Below the pieces are notes generated by a model. That model worked only from the letters and a program-made list of their open reading frames with translations, did no database searches and was not told the origin of the DNA. Positions 33,100 through 41,545 of a DNA stretch of 64,000 nt are shown piece by piece. Each line of letters begins with the position of its first letter. The first letter of the stretch is position 1. The stretch comes from Blautia sp. An249. Its GTDB lineage: Bacteria; Bacillota; Clostridia; Lachnospirales; Lachnospiraceae. The stretch covers positions 62,001-126,000 of the forward strand of contig NZ_NFJL01000006.1 in the NCBI RefSeq assembly GCF_002159835.1, in the 5' to 3' direction. A program made the position numbers and the translations under genes.

Positions 33100-33510
33100 A
33101 TGAAAGAAATCAGCCGGATTCTTCTGACGGCGGCAGTTCTCGTCTTTTGTCTCGCCGGCTGCCGCGTGATAAGGGTAGAGGAAGGAAATAAGCAGGATCT
33201 GGAATATGAGGTAGTGCAGGAGGAAGCGCTGCCCCGGGAGATCAAAGAGCTTATTCAGCAGAAAAAAGAAAACGAATTTCAGATGGTGTATCAAAATGAA
33301 GAGTTTTTGTATCTGATAAAGGGATACGGCCGGCAAATGACAGGGGGATACAGTATCCGGATAGAGGAGCTGTCTGTGTCGGAAACTGCCGTTTTCTTTT
33401 CTACCAGACTCATGGGGCCCTCCCAGGAAGAGAAGAAAAGCAGCGAGCCGTCCTATCCGTACATTGTTGTGAAGATTTCCTACCGGGAAGAGCCGGTGCA
33501 ATTTCAATAA
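33100..33510 (+). CDS. PrcB-like small lipoprotein
   Basis: A 136-residue lipoprotein: hydrophobic signal ending FCLAGC with the lipidated cysteine at position 21. The C-terminal half (YGRQMTGGYSIRIEEL, then a PSQEE stretch and SYPYIVVKI) matches the PrcB C-terminal domain, originally described as a protease-complex component and found in many secreted proteins. Its role here is not known. It is followed 22 bases later by the SPOCS-LysM gene with an AAAGGAGAGG site between, so they are probably co-transcribed and both may act in the envelope or during sporulation. Confidence 0.78.
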   Translation: MKEISRILLTAAVLVFCLAGCRVIRVEEGNKQDLEYEVVQEEALPREIKELIQQKKENEFQMVYQNEEFLYLIKGYGRQMTGGYSIRIEELSVSETAVFFSTRLMGPSQEEKKSSEPSYPYIVVKISYREEPVQFQ

Positions 33511-33532
33511 CAGATGGTAAAGGAGAGGTTAT

Positions 33533-35089
33533 ATGGAATTAAAAAAAGAAAGAATTCAAATGCTCCGGGAAAAAAGCAGAGCGTCTACCCAGCTTACCTT
33601 TGACGAAGATTATAATGTGCCGGATGTGAAACCGGACATCGGACGGATGATACAAAGCAAGGGAGAAGTCCGGGTAGAAGAAGTCAGGCTGATGGAAAAT
33701 CACGCCTATGTGAAAGGAGAGCTGGGCGTGGACCTGCTCTATGTGGGAGAGGAGGAAGGAAGAGTATACAGTCTGTCGGCCCGTCTGCCCATAGAAGAAA
33801 CCCTGAACCTGGACGGGATGGAGAGCGGAGACAAAATGTGCCTGAAATGGGAAATCGAAGATCTCAGCCTGCATGTGATTAACTCCAGGAAAATGAATAT
33901 TAAAGCCATTGTCAGCTTTTATGCGCTGGTGGAGGAGCCGAAAACTCTGATGCTTCCCGTGGAAACGGACGAGGAAAATGTTTCGGAAAAGAAAAAGAAG
34001 ATGCGTCTGTTAGGCCTTGTGGTCCATAAAAAGGATACCATACGGATCAAAGAAGAGATTACCCTTGCGTCTAATAAGCCCAACATATCTGAGATTCTCT
34101 GGAGCACCATGGAAGTGCGGGGGCTGGAAATCCGGCCGGGAGAACACGCCCTGGAGGTAAAAGGAGAGCTGTTTGTCTTCGCCCTTTACGCCGGGGATGA
34201 AGAGGGGAACCCCCTGCAGTGGCTGGAATATGCCCGGCCCTTCCAGGCGCAGGCAGAATGTGAAGAATGTACTTCCGATCTGATTCCCAACATAGAAACT
34301 ACAGTCATGCAGCAGAGTCTGGAGGTCAAACCGGATGCGGACGGAGAGGAGAGGCTTTTGACGGCAGAGGCTGTGCTGGAAATGGACATCAGACTCTACA
34401 GGGAAGAAGAGCATGAGATTTTGCTGGATATTTATACTCCTCTGGCAGAATGCATTCCTCAGGGAAGGGAAGAAGTACTGGAAAGTCTTCTGGTACGAAA
34501 CTTCTCGAAATGCCGGTTAAACGACCGGATTCCCATGAAAGAGACCCAGGGCAAAATCCTGCAGATTTGCCACAGCCAGGGGAAAATCAAAGTGGATAAA
34601 ACGAAAATTGTGGAAAACGGGATCCAGGTAGAGGGAGTTGTCCAGGTAAAAGTTCTCTATATTATAGGAAATGACGATATGCCTTTCTATTCCATGGAGG
34701 CTATGATTCCATTCAGCCATACAGTGGAGGCTGTGGGAATAACCGAACAGTGTGTCTACCATCTGCGGACGGATCTGGAACAGTTGTCCACAACTATGGT
34801 AGACAGCGACGAAATCGAGGTGAAAGCGGCCCTGAGCCTGAATCTGCTGGTGCTGTGTCAGGACAGAGAAAAAATTATTGAAGAAATCATCCAACAGCCC
34901 CTGGATCAGGAGAAACTTCAGAATATGCCCGGGATTACCGTATACATTGTACAGCCCAAAGATACTCTCTGGGATATAGCGAAAACATTCTATACAACGG
35001 TGGAGCAGATTTGCCGCCTCAACGATCTGCAGGAAGAAGAAATCAAACCTTATCAGCCCCTGCTTTTGGTGAAAAAGGTGGAAAGTTAA
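33533..35089 (+). CDS. SPOCS (DUF3794) domain and LysM protein, SpoVID/SafA-like coat morphogen candidate
   Basis: A 518-residue protein with three successive SPOCS/DUF3794 domains (roughly residues 25-160, 165-300 and 330-455) and a C-terminal LysM domain (about 468-515: VYIVQPKDTLWDIAKTFY). The SPOCS opening STQLTFDEDYNVPDVKPDI is characteristic. LysM binds peptidoglycan or spore cortex, and clostridial SPOCS-LysM proteins are associated with spore coat or cortex assembly. No signal peptide is present, consistent with action in the mother cell cytoplasm. The position next to spore germination genes in this window agrees with a sporulation role. Confidence 0.9.
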   Translation: MELKKERIQMLREKSRASTQLTFDEDYNVPDVKPDIGRMIQSKGEVRVEEVRLMENHAYVKGELGVDLLYVGEEEGRVYSLSARLPIEETLNLDGMESGDKMCLKWEIEDLSLHVINSRKMNIKAIVSFYALVEEPKTLMLPVETDEENVSEKKKKMRLLGLVVHKKDTIRIKEEITLASNKPNISEILWSTMEVRGLEIRPGEHALEVKGELFVFALYAGDEEGNPLQWLEYARPFQAQAECEECTSDLIPNIETTVMQQSLEVKPDADGEERLLTAEAVLEMDIRLYREEEHEILLDIYTPLAECIPQGREEVLESLLVRNFSKCRLNDRIPMKETQGKILQICHSQGKIKVDKTKIVENGIQVEGVVQVKVLYIIGNDDMPFYSMEAMIPFSHTVEAVGITEQCVYHLRTDLEQLSTTMVDSDEIEVKAALSLNLLVLCQDREKIIEEIIQQPLDQEKLQNMPGITVYIVQPKDTLWDIAKTFYTTVEQICRLNDLQEEEIKPYQPLLLVKKVES

Positions 35090-35107
35090 AAGAGGCTGTG
35101 CTATAAT
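35079..35107 (+). promoter_or_regulatory. Promoter with extended -10 upstream of ispE
   Basis: TGCTATAAT (35099-35107) gives an extended -10; a weak TGGAAA lies 17 bases upstream of the hexamer, inside the end of the SPOCS-LysM gene. Confidence 0.65.
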
Positions 35108-35156
35108 GAAAACTGTATACAAAAAACAAAGTACAAAAGATAATTGGAGGTAGGCA

Positions 35157-36023
35157 ATGCGGTTAAGGGCAATGGCAAAGATTAATCTGGGACTGGATGT
35201 GCTTCGGAAACGGCCGGATGGTTATCATGAAGTCCGCATGATTATGCAGACCATACAGATGTATGATGTATTAACCATGGAAAAGTCGAAAAAAGGTGAA
35301 GTTTCTCTGAAGACAAATCTGCCCTATATTCCCACAGACAGAAGAAATCTGGTATATCAGGCAGTAGAGCTTCTGCGGGAGGAATTTCAGATTCAGGAGG
35401 GAGTGAATCTGGAGTTAGAGAAATTTATTCCGGTGGCTGCAGGCATGGCTGGAGGAAGTTCTGATGCTGCTGCGGCATTTGTGGGGATGAACCGTCTGTT
35501 TCAACTGGGCCTTTCAGAGAAGGATTTAATGGAACGGGCCGTCCGAATCGGCGCAGACGTGCCCTACTGTATTATGAGAGGCACGGCTCTTGCAGAGGGA
35601 ATCGGGGAAAAGCTGACGCCTCTGCCGTCCCTGCCTTTTTGCTATATTCTAATTGGAAAACCGGGGATTAATGTATCCACGAAAATGGCTTATGAAAAGC
35701 TGAATTTAAAAGAAATTTCTCATCATCCGGATATAGACGGGATGGTAAGAGATATACAGAAGGGCGATCTATACAGTCTGATCCCCAGGATGGAAAACGT
35801 GTTTGAACCGGGCATTGTAAAAGAGTATCCGGTAATTGCCAGGATTAAAGACTGCATGATGACTCACGGAGCCCTTAAGGCGGTGATGAGCGGAAGCGGC
35901 CCTACGGTATTCGGCATTTTCGACCGGGAGGATACGCTGCAGAAGGCCTGTGAGGAATTAAGGAAAAGCCGGCTGGCCAAAACGGTATTTGCCACACAGA
36001 TATTTCCGGGGACGGGACGATAA
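35157..36023 (+). CDS. ispE: 4-(cytidine 5'-diphospho)-2-C-methyl-D-erythritol kinase
   Basis: A 288-residue GHMP kinase, the fourth step of the MEP (non-mevalonate) isoprenoid pathway, phosphorylating CDP-methylerythritol. The N-terminal MAKINLGLDVLRKRPDGYHE block, the glycine-rich ATP loop PVAAGMAGGSSDAAAA (residues 92-107) and the C-terminal VMSGSGPTVFGIF motif are all present. Start supported by GGAGG (35143-35150 region). The GntR regulator gene follows 21 bases later, probably in the same transcript. Confidence 0.95.
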   Translation: MRLRAMAKINLGLDVLRKRPDGYHEVRMIMQTIQMYDVLTMEKSKKGEVSLKTNLPYIPTDRRNLVYQAVELLREEFQIQEGVNLELEKFIPVAAGMAGGSSDAAAAFVGMNRLFQLGLSEKDLMERAVRIGADVPYCIMRGTALAEGIGEKLTPLPSLPFCYILIGKPGINVSTKMAYEKLNLKEISHHPDIDGMVRDIQKGDLYSLIPRMENVFEPGIVKEYPVIARIKDCMMTHGALKAVMSGSGPTVFGIFDREDTLQKACEELRKSRLAKTVFATQIFPGTGR

Positions 36024-36044
36024 ATAAAGGAAGGTACGGAGACG

Positions 36045-36719
36045 ATGAGCAATTTTACAATACATATGGACGAATATCTGCCTCTTCGGGATGTGGTTTT
36101 TAACACCCTCCGCAGGGCGATTTTAAAAGGAGAATTAAAGCCCGGGGAGCGTCTGATGGAGATCGCTTTGGCAGAGCGGCTGGGGGTCAGCCGTACGCCT
36201 ATCCGGGAGGCTATTCATAAACTGGGCCAGGAAGGACTGGTAGTCATGATTCCCCGCAGAGGAGCCATGGTAGCCAATATTACAGAGGAAGACCTGAATG
36301 ATGTGCTGGAAGTTCGCCTGGGACTGGAGATTATGGCCATCGAGAAAGCCTGCAAACGTATGGACCAGGAACAGTTGGAAAAGCTGAAAAAGGCGGGAGA
36401 GGAATTCAGAGAGACCATGAAAACCGGAGATCTGACGCTGCTGGCGGAAGCAGATGTGAATTTTCATGAGATCATTTATCAGGCGTCGGGAAACAAGAGG
36501 CTGATTCAGATGCTGAATAATCTGCGGGAGCAGATTTACCGCTACCGGATTGAGTATTTAAAGGATGAACAGACCCGCAACCAGCTGGCAAACGAGCATG
36601 ATGAGATGTATCAGGCCATTTGCAGAAAAGATATGAAAGAAGCCTGCCGCATGACCAGCATCCATATTGAAAATCAGAGAAGAGCCATTATCCGGACCAT
36701 ACATGGGGAAGAGGAATAA
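36045..36719 (+). CDS. GntR-family regulator, FadR/FCD subgroup
   Basis: A 224-residue transcription factor. The winged helix-turn-helix covers residues 15-80 (AERLGVSRTPIREAIHKLGQ, then VVMIPRRGAMV). The C-terminal FCD domain has DVLEVRLGLEIMAIEKAC and conserved D/H positions that bind a metal and an organic acid in relatives (ADVNFHEIIYQASGN, HDEMYQAI, HIENQRR). Target genes and ligand are unknown. It is tightly spaced after ispE and followed by a terminator. Confidence 0.92.
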   Translation: MSNFTIHMDEYLPLRDVVFNTLRRAILKGELKPGERLMEIALAERLGVSRTPIREAIHKLGQEGLVVMIPRRGAMVANITEEDLNDVLEVRLGLEIMAIEKACKRMDQEQLEKLKKAGEEFRETMKTGDLTLLAEADVNFHEIIYQASGNKRLIQMLNNLREQIYRYRIEYLKDEQTRNQLANEHDEMYQAICRKDMKEACRMTSIHIENQRRAIIRTIHGEEE

Positions 36720-36741
36720 GAAACAGATTTTGGCATATCCT

Positions 36742-36771
36742 AAAAGAGACGGTGAAGACACCGTCTCTTTT
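36742..36771 (+). terminator. Terminator after the GntR gene
   Basis: A 13-base perfect stem (36742-36754 with 36759-36771) with a 4-base loop and T-rich right arm. Confidence 0.9.
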
Positions 36772-36796
36772 GATTATGGAAAAAAGGAGAAAGCTT

Positions 36797-38287
36797 ATGG
36801 AGCAGAAGACACCGGTATCTGAGAAGATTTGGATGAATGAGTCTTATATCCGGAAGAAATGTGAAAATTGTGCAGATATTATTATCCGTCCCATGAAACT
36901 GGGAGAAGAAGAGAAAGTTTCCTGCCTTGCTGTTTATATAGAAGTGGCGGTTTCCAACATGATGCTGGAAGATTCCGTTATCGGAAAACTGATAAACCAT
37001 TTCTGGGAGGTTTCCCCGGGGGAAATGAAAGAATTTCTGGAAAATAACAGCCTGGGAATCTCTGATGTAAAAGAGCTTGCCACCATGGAAGAGGCCATGG
37101 ACGCCATGCTGGCGGGAAATGCTGTTTTCTTTATGCATGGCTATGACCGGGCCATAAAAATTGCAGGCAAAGGGTATCCTGCCATGCCCGTAAGCAAGGC
37201 GGAGACGGAGAAAGTGCTGCGGGGCTCCAAGGAAGGATTTAACGATTCTGTAAAGATTAATTCTGCCCTTATCCGGAAACGAATCAAAGACACCCGGATG
37301 AAGGTGGAGGAACACACCCTGGGAGTACGATCCAATACGATGGTACAGCTTTTATTCATTGAAGATCTGGCTTCCCCGGAACTTCTCGCAGACATCCGCA
37401 GCCGTCTGAATTCTTTTGAAATTGACGGCGTATTAGACAGCGGGATGATCGAACAGTTAACTGAGGAGGTATGGTATTCACCTTTTCCCCAGTTTCAGAC
37501 CACCGAGCGTCCGGATCGGGCGGCAATGGAACTTTTAAACGGAAGAGTGGTGCTCTTATGCGACAATTCTCCCGCAGCCCTGCTTTTGCCTACGACTTTT
37601 CACAGTTTCCTGCAGACCAGTGAAGATAAATATAACCGTTTTGAGATCGTGTCTTTTCTGAGGGCGCTCAGGTATCTGGCGGTGGTGACGGCCACCTTAT
37701 TTCCCGGGCTGTATCTGGCAGTTATCCGGTTCCACACCCAGGTACTGCCGGCAAACCTGATTTTATCCTTTGCCCAGGCCCGGGAAGGGGTGCCTTTTTC
37801 CAGTATTGTGGAGCTGATATTTCTGGAACTGTCCTTTGAGCTGATTCGGGAGGCGGGAGTACGTATTCCGGGAGCTCTGGGAAATGCCATCGGGATTGTG
37901 GGCGGCCTGATCATCGGAGACGCGGCGGTCAGCGCCAATCTGGTCAGTCCCATTGTAGTCATGATAGTGGCGCTTACGGCTCTTGGTTCTCTGGCTATCC
38001 CAAACGAAGAATTTTCTGCGCCTTTTCGGCTGCTGAAATATCTGTTCCTGTTTTTAGGCGGTTTTCTGGGAATTTACGGGATTGTTCTGGGGATCTATCT
38101 GGTGGCTGCACATCTGGCGGGGCTGTTAAGTTTCCATATTCCGTATTTAATGCCCTTCGTTAAGCGTTCTCCTATGAGCGGTCAGGGAGACGGGATTTTC
38201 AGAATGCCTTTTTTGCAGATGGTAAACCGGCCTGTGTTTGCCCGGGATAAGGAAAGAGTACGTTTAAAAAGGAGACAGGTGAAATGA
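36797..38287 (+). CDS. Spore germination receptor subunit A (GerKA/GerAA family)
   Basis: A 496-residue GerA-family subunit A. The N-terminal soluble domain runs to about residue 260, followed by four to five membrane helices (e.g. VVTATLFPGLYLAVIRFHT and GNAIGIVGGLIIGDAA). The SVKINSALIRKRIKD-type block (FNDSVKINSALIRKRIKD) and LPTTFHSFLQ segment are conserved. With subunits B and C it forms a germinant receptor in the spore inner membrane. ATG 36797 is preceded by AAAAGGAGA; earlier in-frame codons lie within the terminator region. The end overlaps the B subunit by 4 bases. Confidence 0.93.
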   Translation: MEQKTPVSEKIWMNESYIRKKCENCADIIIRPMKLGEEEKVSCLAVYIEVAVSNMMLEDSVIGKLINHFWEVSPGEMKEFLENNSLGISDVKELATMEEAMDAMLAGNAVFFMHGYDRAIKIAGKGYPAMPVSKAETEKVLRGSKEGFNDSVKINSALIRKRIKDTRMKVEEHTLGVRSNTMVQLLFIEDLASPELLADIRSRLNSFEIDGVLDSGMIEQLTEEVWYSPFPQFQTTERPDRAAMELLNGRVVLLCDNSPAALLLPTTFHSFLQTSEDKYNRFEIVSFLRALRYLAVVTATLFPGLYLAVIRFHTQVLPANLILSFAQAREGVPFSSIVELIFLELSFELIREAGVRIPGALGNAIGIVGGLIIGDAAVSANLVSPIVVMIVALTALGSLAIPNEEFSAPFRLLKYLFLFLGGFLGIYGIVLGIYLVAAHLAGLLSFHIPYLMPFVKRSPMSGQGDGIFRMPFLQMVNRPVFARDKERVRLKRRQVK

Positions 38288-39378
38288 ATTTTGCAGAAAA
38301 TAACAGAATCTCCCACAGACAGCTTCGAAGACAGATTCAACTGGCCCTGGCAGGGCCCTTCCTTCTCTGTCTGGTGGGAAACCAGGGGATTTTCGGTCTT
38401 TCCGGTCTGGCAGGAACCGTTGTGAATCTGCTTATTCTGGGGATTTATACCATTTTCTTAATCCGTCTGTCCGACAGTTATACAGATCTGGTGAAAACCT
38501 TTGGCAGTTTCCGGGGAAGAATGGCAGGTCTTCTTTATGTGGCATATACGATTCTGACAGCGTCGTATCTGCTGTGGGTCATTGGCAAAGTGGTGCCTGA
38601 GAGCCTTCTGCTGGGCGTTCCGGCCTGGATGGTCAGTCTGCTGGCTGCACTGGTAACAAGTCTGGGAAGCCATATGGGAATGCAAAAAAGAGGCAGAATG
38701 GCTGAAGTTACCTGCGGAATTGTTTTAGGCGGCGTCCTTCTCCTGCTGGTTTTAGGAGCGTTCCAGGGATCGGCGGATTATCTGAAAGAGATAACTGCCC
38801 CGGATGCCTTTTCCTGGAAGGAGACGGGACGGCAGACGTATTATGTTTTTGCCGGATTTTTCGGCCTGAGTCTTCTGCCCTTTCTGCTAAAGGATGTGGA
38901 ACGCCCCCAAAGTGCGGGAAGAGCTGTCTTTTTTAGTATTGCTTTGCTGGATTTCATTCTTGGGGCGGCCCTTTTGATTCTGCCCGCGGTTTTCGGCTGG
39001 GATCGGATGATGGCAGAAACTTACCCCATCCTTCCTATGCTGGCAGGAGCGAATCTTCCCGGGGACGTGCTGTCCCGGTTTGATGTGATCTGGCTGGCCT
39101 TTCTGCTTTACAGCCTGCTGTTTGCAGTGGGCAGTATGTTTTACTATGGGAACCGGATTTTAGAGTCGGCTCATTTATTCAGCGGCCGGTTCTGGATGTG
39201 GATTCTGGCATGGATTCTTTCTCTGGAGGGCATCTGGGGATGGAACATGGGAGAGGTGTATTTTCCGGCTCTGCTGTATGGATTTGTGCCGCTGGGACTT
39301 CTCAGCCAGGTGGCTGCAGGCTTTTTATATAAAAGAAGACGAACAAAAAAACGGGAAAAGACAGGTGAATCGATATGA
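38284..39378 (+). CDS. Spore germination receptor subunit B (GerKB/GerAB family permease)
   Basis: A 364-residue polytopic membrane protein of the spore germination APC-type transporter family (PF03845), about ten helices. It carries the N-terminal ISHRQLRRQIQLALAG start and typical GxxG loops (NQGIFGLSGLAGT). In studied receptors subunit B binds the amino-acid or nucleoside germinant. It overlaps GerKA- and GerKC-type genes by 4 bases each, so all three are translationally coupled. The germinant cannot be inferred from sequence. Confidence 0.92.
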   Translation: MNFAENNRISHRQLRRQIQLALAGPFLLCLVGNQGIFGLSGLAGTVVNLLILGIYTIFLIRLSDSYTDLVKTFGSFRGRMAGLLYVAYTILTASYLLWVIGKVVPESLLLGVPAWMVSLLAALVTSLGSHMGMQKRGRMAEVTCGIVLGGVLLLLVLGAFQGSADYLKEITAPDAFSWKETGRQTYYVFAGFFGLSLLPFLLKDVERPQSAGRAVFFSIALLDFILGAALLILPAVFGWDRMMAETYPILPMLAGANLPGDVLSRFDVIWLAFLLYSLLFAVGSMFYYGNRILESAHLFSGRFWMWILAWILSLEGIWGWNMGEVYFPALLYGFVPLGLLSQVAAGFLYKRRRTKKREKTGESI

Positions 39379-39989
39379 AAAAAACAGGAATTGCTGTTCT
39401 GCTTCTTCTGGGTATGACAGTTCTTGGAGGCTGTCAGGGAGTGGAACCGGAAAACAGGATCTATCCGATGGCTATGGCGGCAGAAGCCACGGATGAAGGC
39501 TATCAGGTGATTCTGGGGATGCCGGATATGCAAAGCGCCACAGGCCAGGAGAAACAGGGAGAAGGAGAATCCCGGACAGTTCTCAGTCTGGAGGGAAAAG
39601 ATTTTGCAGAAATCCGGAATCTCTATAACCGCACCCAGGAGAAATATCTGGATATGGGCCATCTGAAGGCGCTGGTATTGGGAGAGCGGATGATTGAGGA
39701 GAAGAAGTGGGGAGAACTTCTGACTTACTTAAAAGACGAGAGGTTTATAGGAGAGGACATCTATGTATTTCAATGTGATGATGTAAATGTGCTTATGGAA
39801 AACAATGGAAGTCAGGGGATTTCTGTGGGAGAATATCTCACAGGAATTTATGAAAACCGTCCCCGGGACCGGGCGCGTAAAGGGGTCACTTTACGGGAGG
39901 TCTATCACAACTGGTATCGCTGGGGGAAGCTGCCGGTCCTTCCGGAAGTAAAAGCCGGTTCGGGAACCATGGAGTTAGAGCCTGTTTAA
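39375..39989 (+). CDS. Ger(x)C-type germination lipoprotein, short form
   Basis: A 204-residue lipoprotein: signal ending VLGGC with cysteine at position 20, then the N-terminal GerAC domain (NRIYPMAMAAEATDEGYQV, LDMGHLKALVLGERMI, and the ISVGEYLTGIYEN segment). Normal GerAC proteins are about 370-400 residues, with a further C-terminal domain; here translation stops shortly after residue 200 and I find no continuation of that domain in any frame downstream. The protein is either a naturally short variant or a truncated one. It follows GerKB with a 4-base overlap and precedes a small membrane protein gene. Confidence 0.85.
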   Translation: MKKTGIAVLLLLGMTVLGGCQGVEPENRIYPMAMAAEATDEGYQVILGMPDMQSATGQEKQGEGESRTVLSLEGKDFAEIRNLYNRTQEKYLDMGHLKALVLGERMIEEKKWGELLTYLKDERFIGEDIYVFQCDDVNVLMENNGSQGISVGEYLTGIYENRPRDRARKGVTLREVYHNWYRWGKLPVLPEVKAGSGTMELEPV

Positions 39990-40040
39990 GTGTATAAATA
40001 AGCCAGATAATGGAAATACTTAAGGAAAGAAGCCAAAGGA

Positions 40041-40277
40041 GTGACAGAAGAAGTGAAGTGGATACAGGACTGGAAACGAAGAGGAGTCCTTGCATTGGCG
40101 GTTTCCTTTATGGCAGCATTTCTTCTGAATCCCTGTGAGGCAGAGAAGATGCCTCACGCTCTGGCCTGGTGGGGGATACTTTATCCCCGGTACTGTTTCT
40201 CAGAAACGGAGACAAATGGGAATCAGGGAGAGAAACCAGAGTTGTCATTGTGGGTTGCAGAAGCCCTGGATTGGTGA
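40041..40277 (+). CDS. Small membrane protein, unknown (possible germination-operon component)
   Basis: A candidate 78-residue protein from GTG 40041, with AAAGGA only a base or two upstream, so the start is unsure. One hydrophobic segment (GVLALAVSFMAAFLLN, about residues 15-30) follows a basic N-terminus; the rest is Trp/Glu-containing and not recognised. It occupies the place where the C-terminal half of GerAC would be expected. Its last codons overlap the promoter of the DUF1934 gene. Confidence 0.45.
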   Translation: MTEEVKWIQDWKRRGVLALAVSFMAAFLLNPCEAEKMPHALAWWGILYPRYCFSETETNGNQGEKPELSLWVAEALDW

Positions 40278-40283
40278 TACAAT
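40255..40283 (+). promoter_or_regulatory. Predicted promoter of the DUF1934 gene
   Basis: TTGCAG (40255-40260) and TACAAT (40278-40283) with a 17-base spacer, about 30 bases before the start codon. Confidence 0.6.
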
Positions 40284-40313
40284 CGAAAAAAAACAGGGGA
40301 TTTGGAGGAAACT

Positions 40314-40763
40314 ATGACAACAGGAGACGTTATTATCCGTGTAAAAGGGATTCAGGCCATGGGGGAGGAAGACACCCCGGAACCTGTGGAAGTGGTTACT
40401 GTAGGAAAACATTATTTTCGGAATGGAAGTCATTATCTGAGATATGACGAGCTGATGGAAGGATTTCAGGAACCGTCCGTGAATTATATTAAGCTGTCGC
40501 CGGACAGCGTAGAGGTCAGGAAAAAAGGCCTGACCAATGTACATATGGTATTTGAACATAAGAAAAAGAACATCACATTCTATACCACGCCTTTCGGCCA
40601 GTTGGAGCTGGGGATTTCCACTACAGATATTCAGATGCAGGAAGAGGAAGACCGGATTCATGCAGACGTGGAATATGCTCTGGAGATTAATAATGAGCAT
40701 GCGGCAGACTGCTGGATTTCCATAGAAGTTGAAGATAAGAAACCGGGAGTATTTACGTTATAA
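40314..40763 (+). CDS. DUF1934 (YwiB-like) beta-barrel protein
   Basis: A 149-residue cytosolic protein of the DUF1934/YwiB family, which has a calycin-like beta barrel. Conserved strands include DVIIRVKGIQ at the start, HYLRYDEL, the ITFYTTPFGQLELGIST segment and VEYALEINNEHAADCWISI toward the end. Function is unknown. The ATG at 40314 is 5 bases after GGAGGAA; the in-frame TTG at 40302 is rejected because it would place the ribosome binding site inside the gene. Its transcript ends at a hairpin shared with the convergent neighbour. Confidence 0.88.
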   Translation: MTTGDVIIRVKGIQAMGEEDTPEPVEVVTVGKHYFRNGSHYLRYDELMEGFQEPSVNYIKLSPDSVEVRKKGLTNVHMVFEHKKKNITFYTTPFGQLELGISTTDIQMQEEEDRIHADVEYALEINNEHAADCWISIEVEDKKPGVFTL

Positions 40764-40783
40764 AAATATATTTATGATAGGAA

Positions 40784-40836
40784 AAAGCGCCGCCCGTGCT
40801 GCAGCGAAAACTGTATGCACAGACGGCGTTTCTTTT
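40784..40836. terminator. Bidirectional terminator between DUF1934 and the small membrane protein gene
   Basis: AAGCGCCGCCCGTGC pairs, with a few mismatches, with GCACAGACGGCGTTT; A-rich to the left, T-rich to the right, so it can serve both strands. Confidence 0.75.
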
Positions 40837-40842
40837 GTTTTC

Positions 40843-41295
40843 TTATTTTTGGATGCGGTTTTTCATCCGCTGGAAGAAGCTCTGTTTCTTCTGCGGAGCG
40901 TTTAAAGAACCTCTTAGTCCTCGTACGCCTACGATGTAAAGTCCGCTGACTTCTGCCTTGATTTCCTTCTTTACAGGAATCAATTCAAAGATCTTCTCAT
41001 CGGCAATCATGGTAACGATCTTCGGCCCTACCTTCACCTTTACAATCGGCAGCTTGGAACGGCGCATAAGTTTCGGCGTCTGGTCAATGACCATCTGCGG
41101 AAGACCGGATTGTTTCAAAGGAAGCCTTTTTTTATCAATTACCAGCATAGACATGGTCTGTTTTGTCGCTTCGATCTGTTCTTTCTGTGCAGCCTGCCTT
41201 TTCTCTGCTCTTTTTCCCAGAAAATATAAGGCGATCAGGGCAGCGATCAGAATGACTAAAATAATAAGAAGTACCACCCAGAGTTTCATATTCAT
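40843..41295 (-). CDS. Membrane-anchored protein of unknown function
   Basis: A 150-residue protein with one N-terminal transmembrane helix (about residues 5-27), a short basic coiled segment and a soluble beta-rich part (LPIVKVKVGPKIVTMIADEK). The C-terminus is strongly basic. I do not recognise the family; the topology suggests a cytoplasmic domain tethered to the membrane. The gene is monocistronic, between a bidirectional terminator and the deacetylase promoter region. ATG preceded by GAGGATG-type purine stretch. Confidence 0.75.
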   Translation of the reverse strand: MNMKLWVVLLIILVILIAALIALYFLGKRAEKRQAAQKEQIEATKQTMSMLVIDKKRLPLKQSGLPQMVIDQTPKLMRRSKLPIVKVKVGPKIVTMIADEKIFELIPVKKEIKAEVSGLYIVGVRGLRGSLNAPQKKQSFFQRMKNRIQK

Positions 41296-41419
41296 CCTCC
41301 CCGAACCGTGTAGAAATCCTACATGTATTACTATTGAGTTTCTCTTCTTAAGAAAGAGAAGATAGCGAAATTATTTTAGCATTAATTACAGAAAAAGGCA
41401 ATTATAAAATGAAAAACAG

Positions 41420-41448
41420 TGGAAAATCTAGATAACAAAGGTTATAAT
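41420..41448 (+). promoter_or_regulatory. Predicted promoter of the deacetylase pair
   Basis: TATAAT (41443-41448) with a weak TGGAAA 17 bases upstream. Downstream, 41467-41490 holds an inverted repeat ACAAATTC/GAATTTGT around a G-rich loop, possibly an operator or leader hairpin. The rest of the 41296-41545 gap contains a short A/T hairpin (TTCTCTT/AAAGAGAA) near 41338-41360. Confidence 0.5.
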
Positions 41449-41545
41449 AACTCTATCCGACAAAATCCGACAAATTCGGGGGAATTTGTGACAGCGGCAG
41501 GACGGGCACAGAAAAAGTGATAGAAATGAAAAATGAGGAGTAAAA

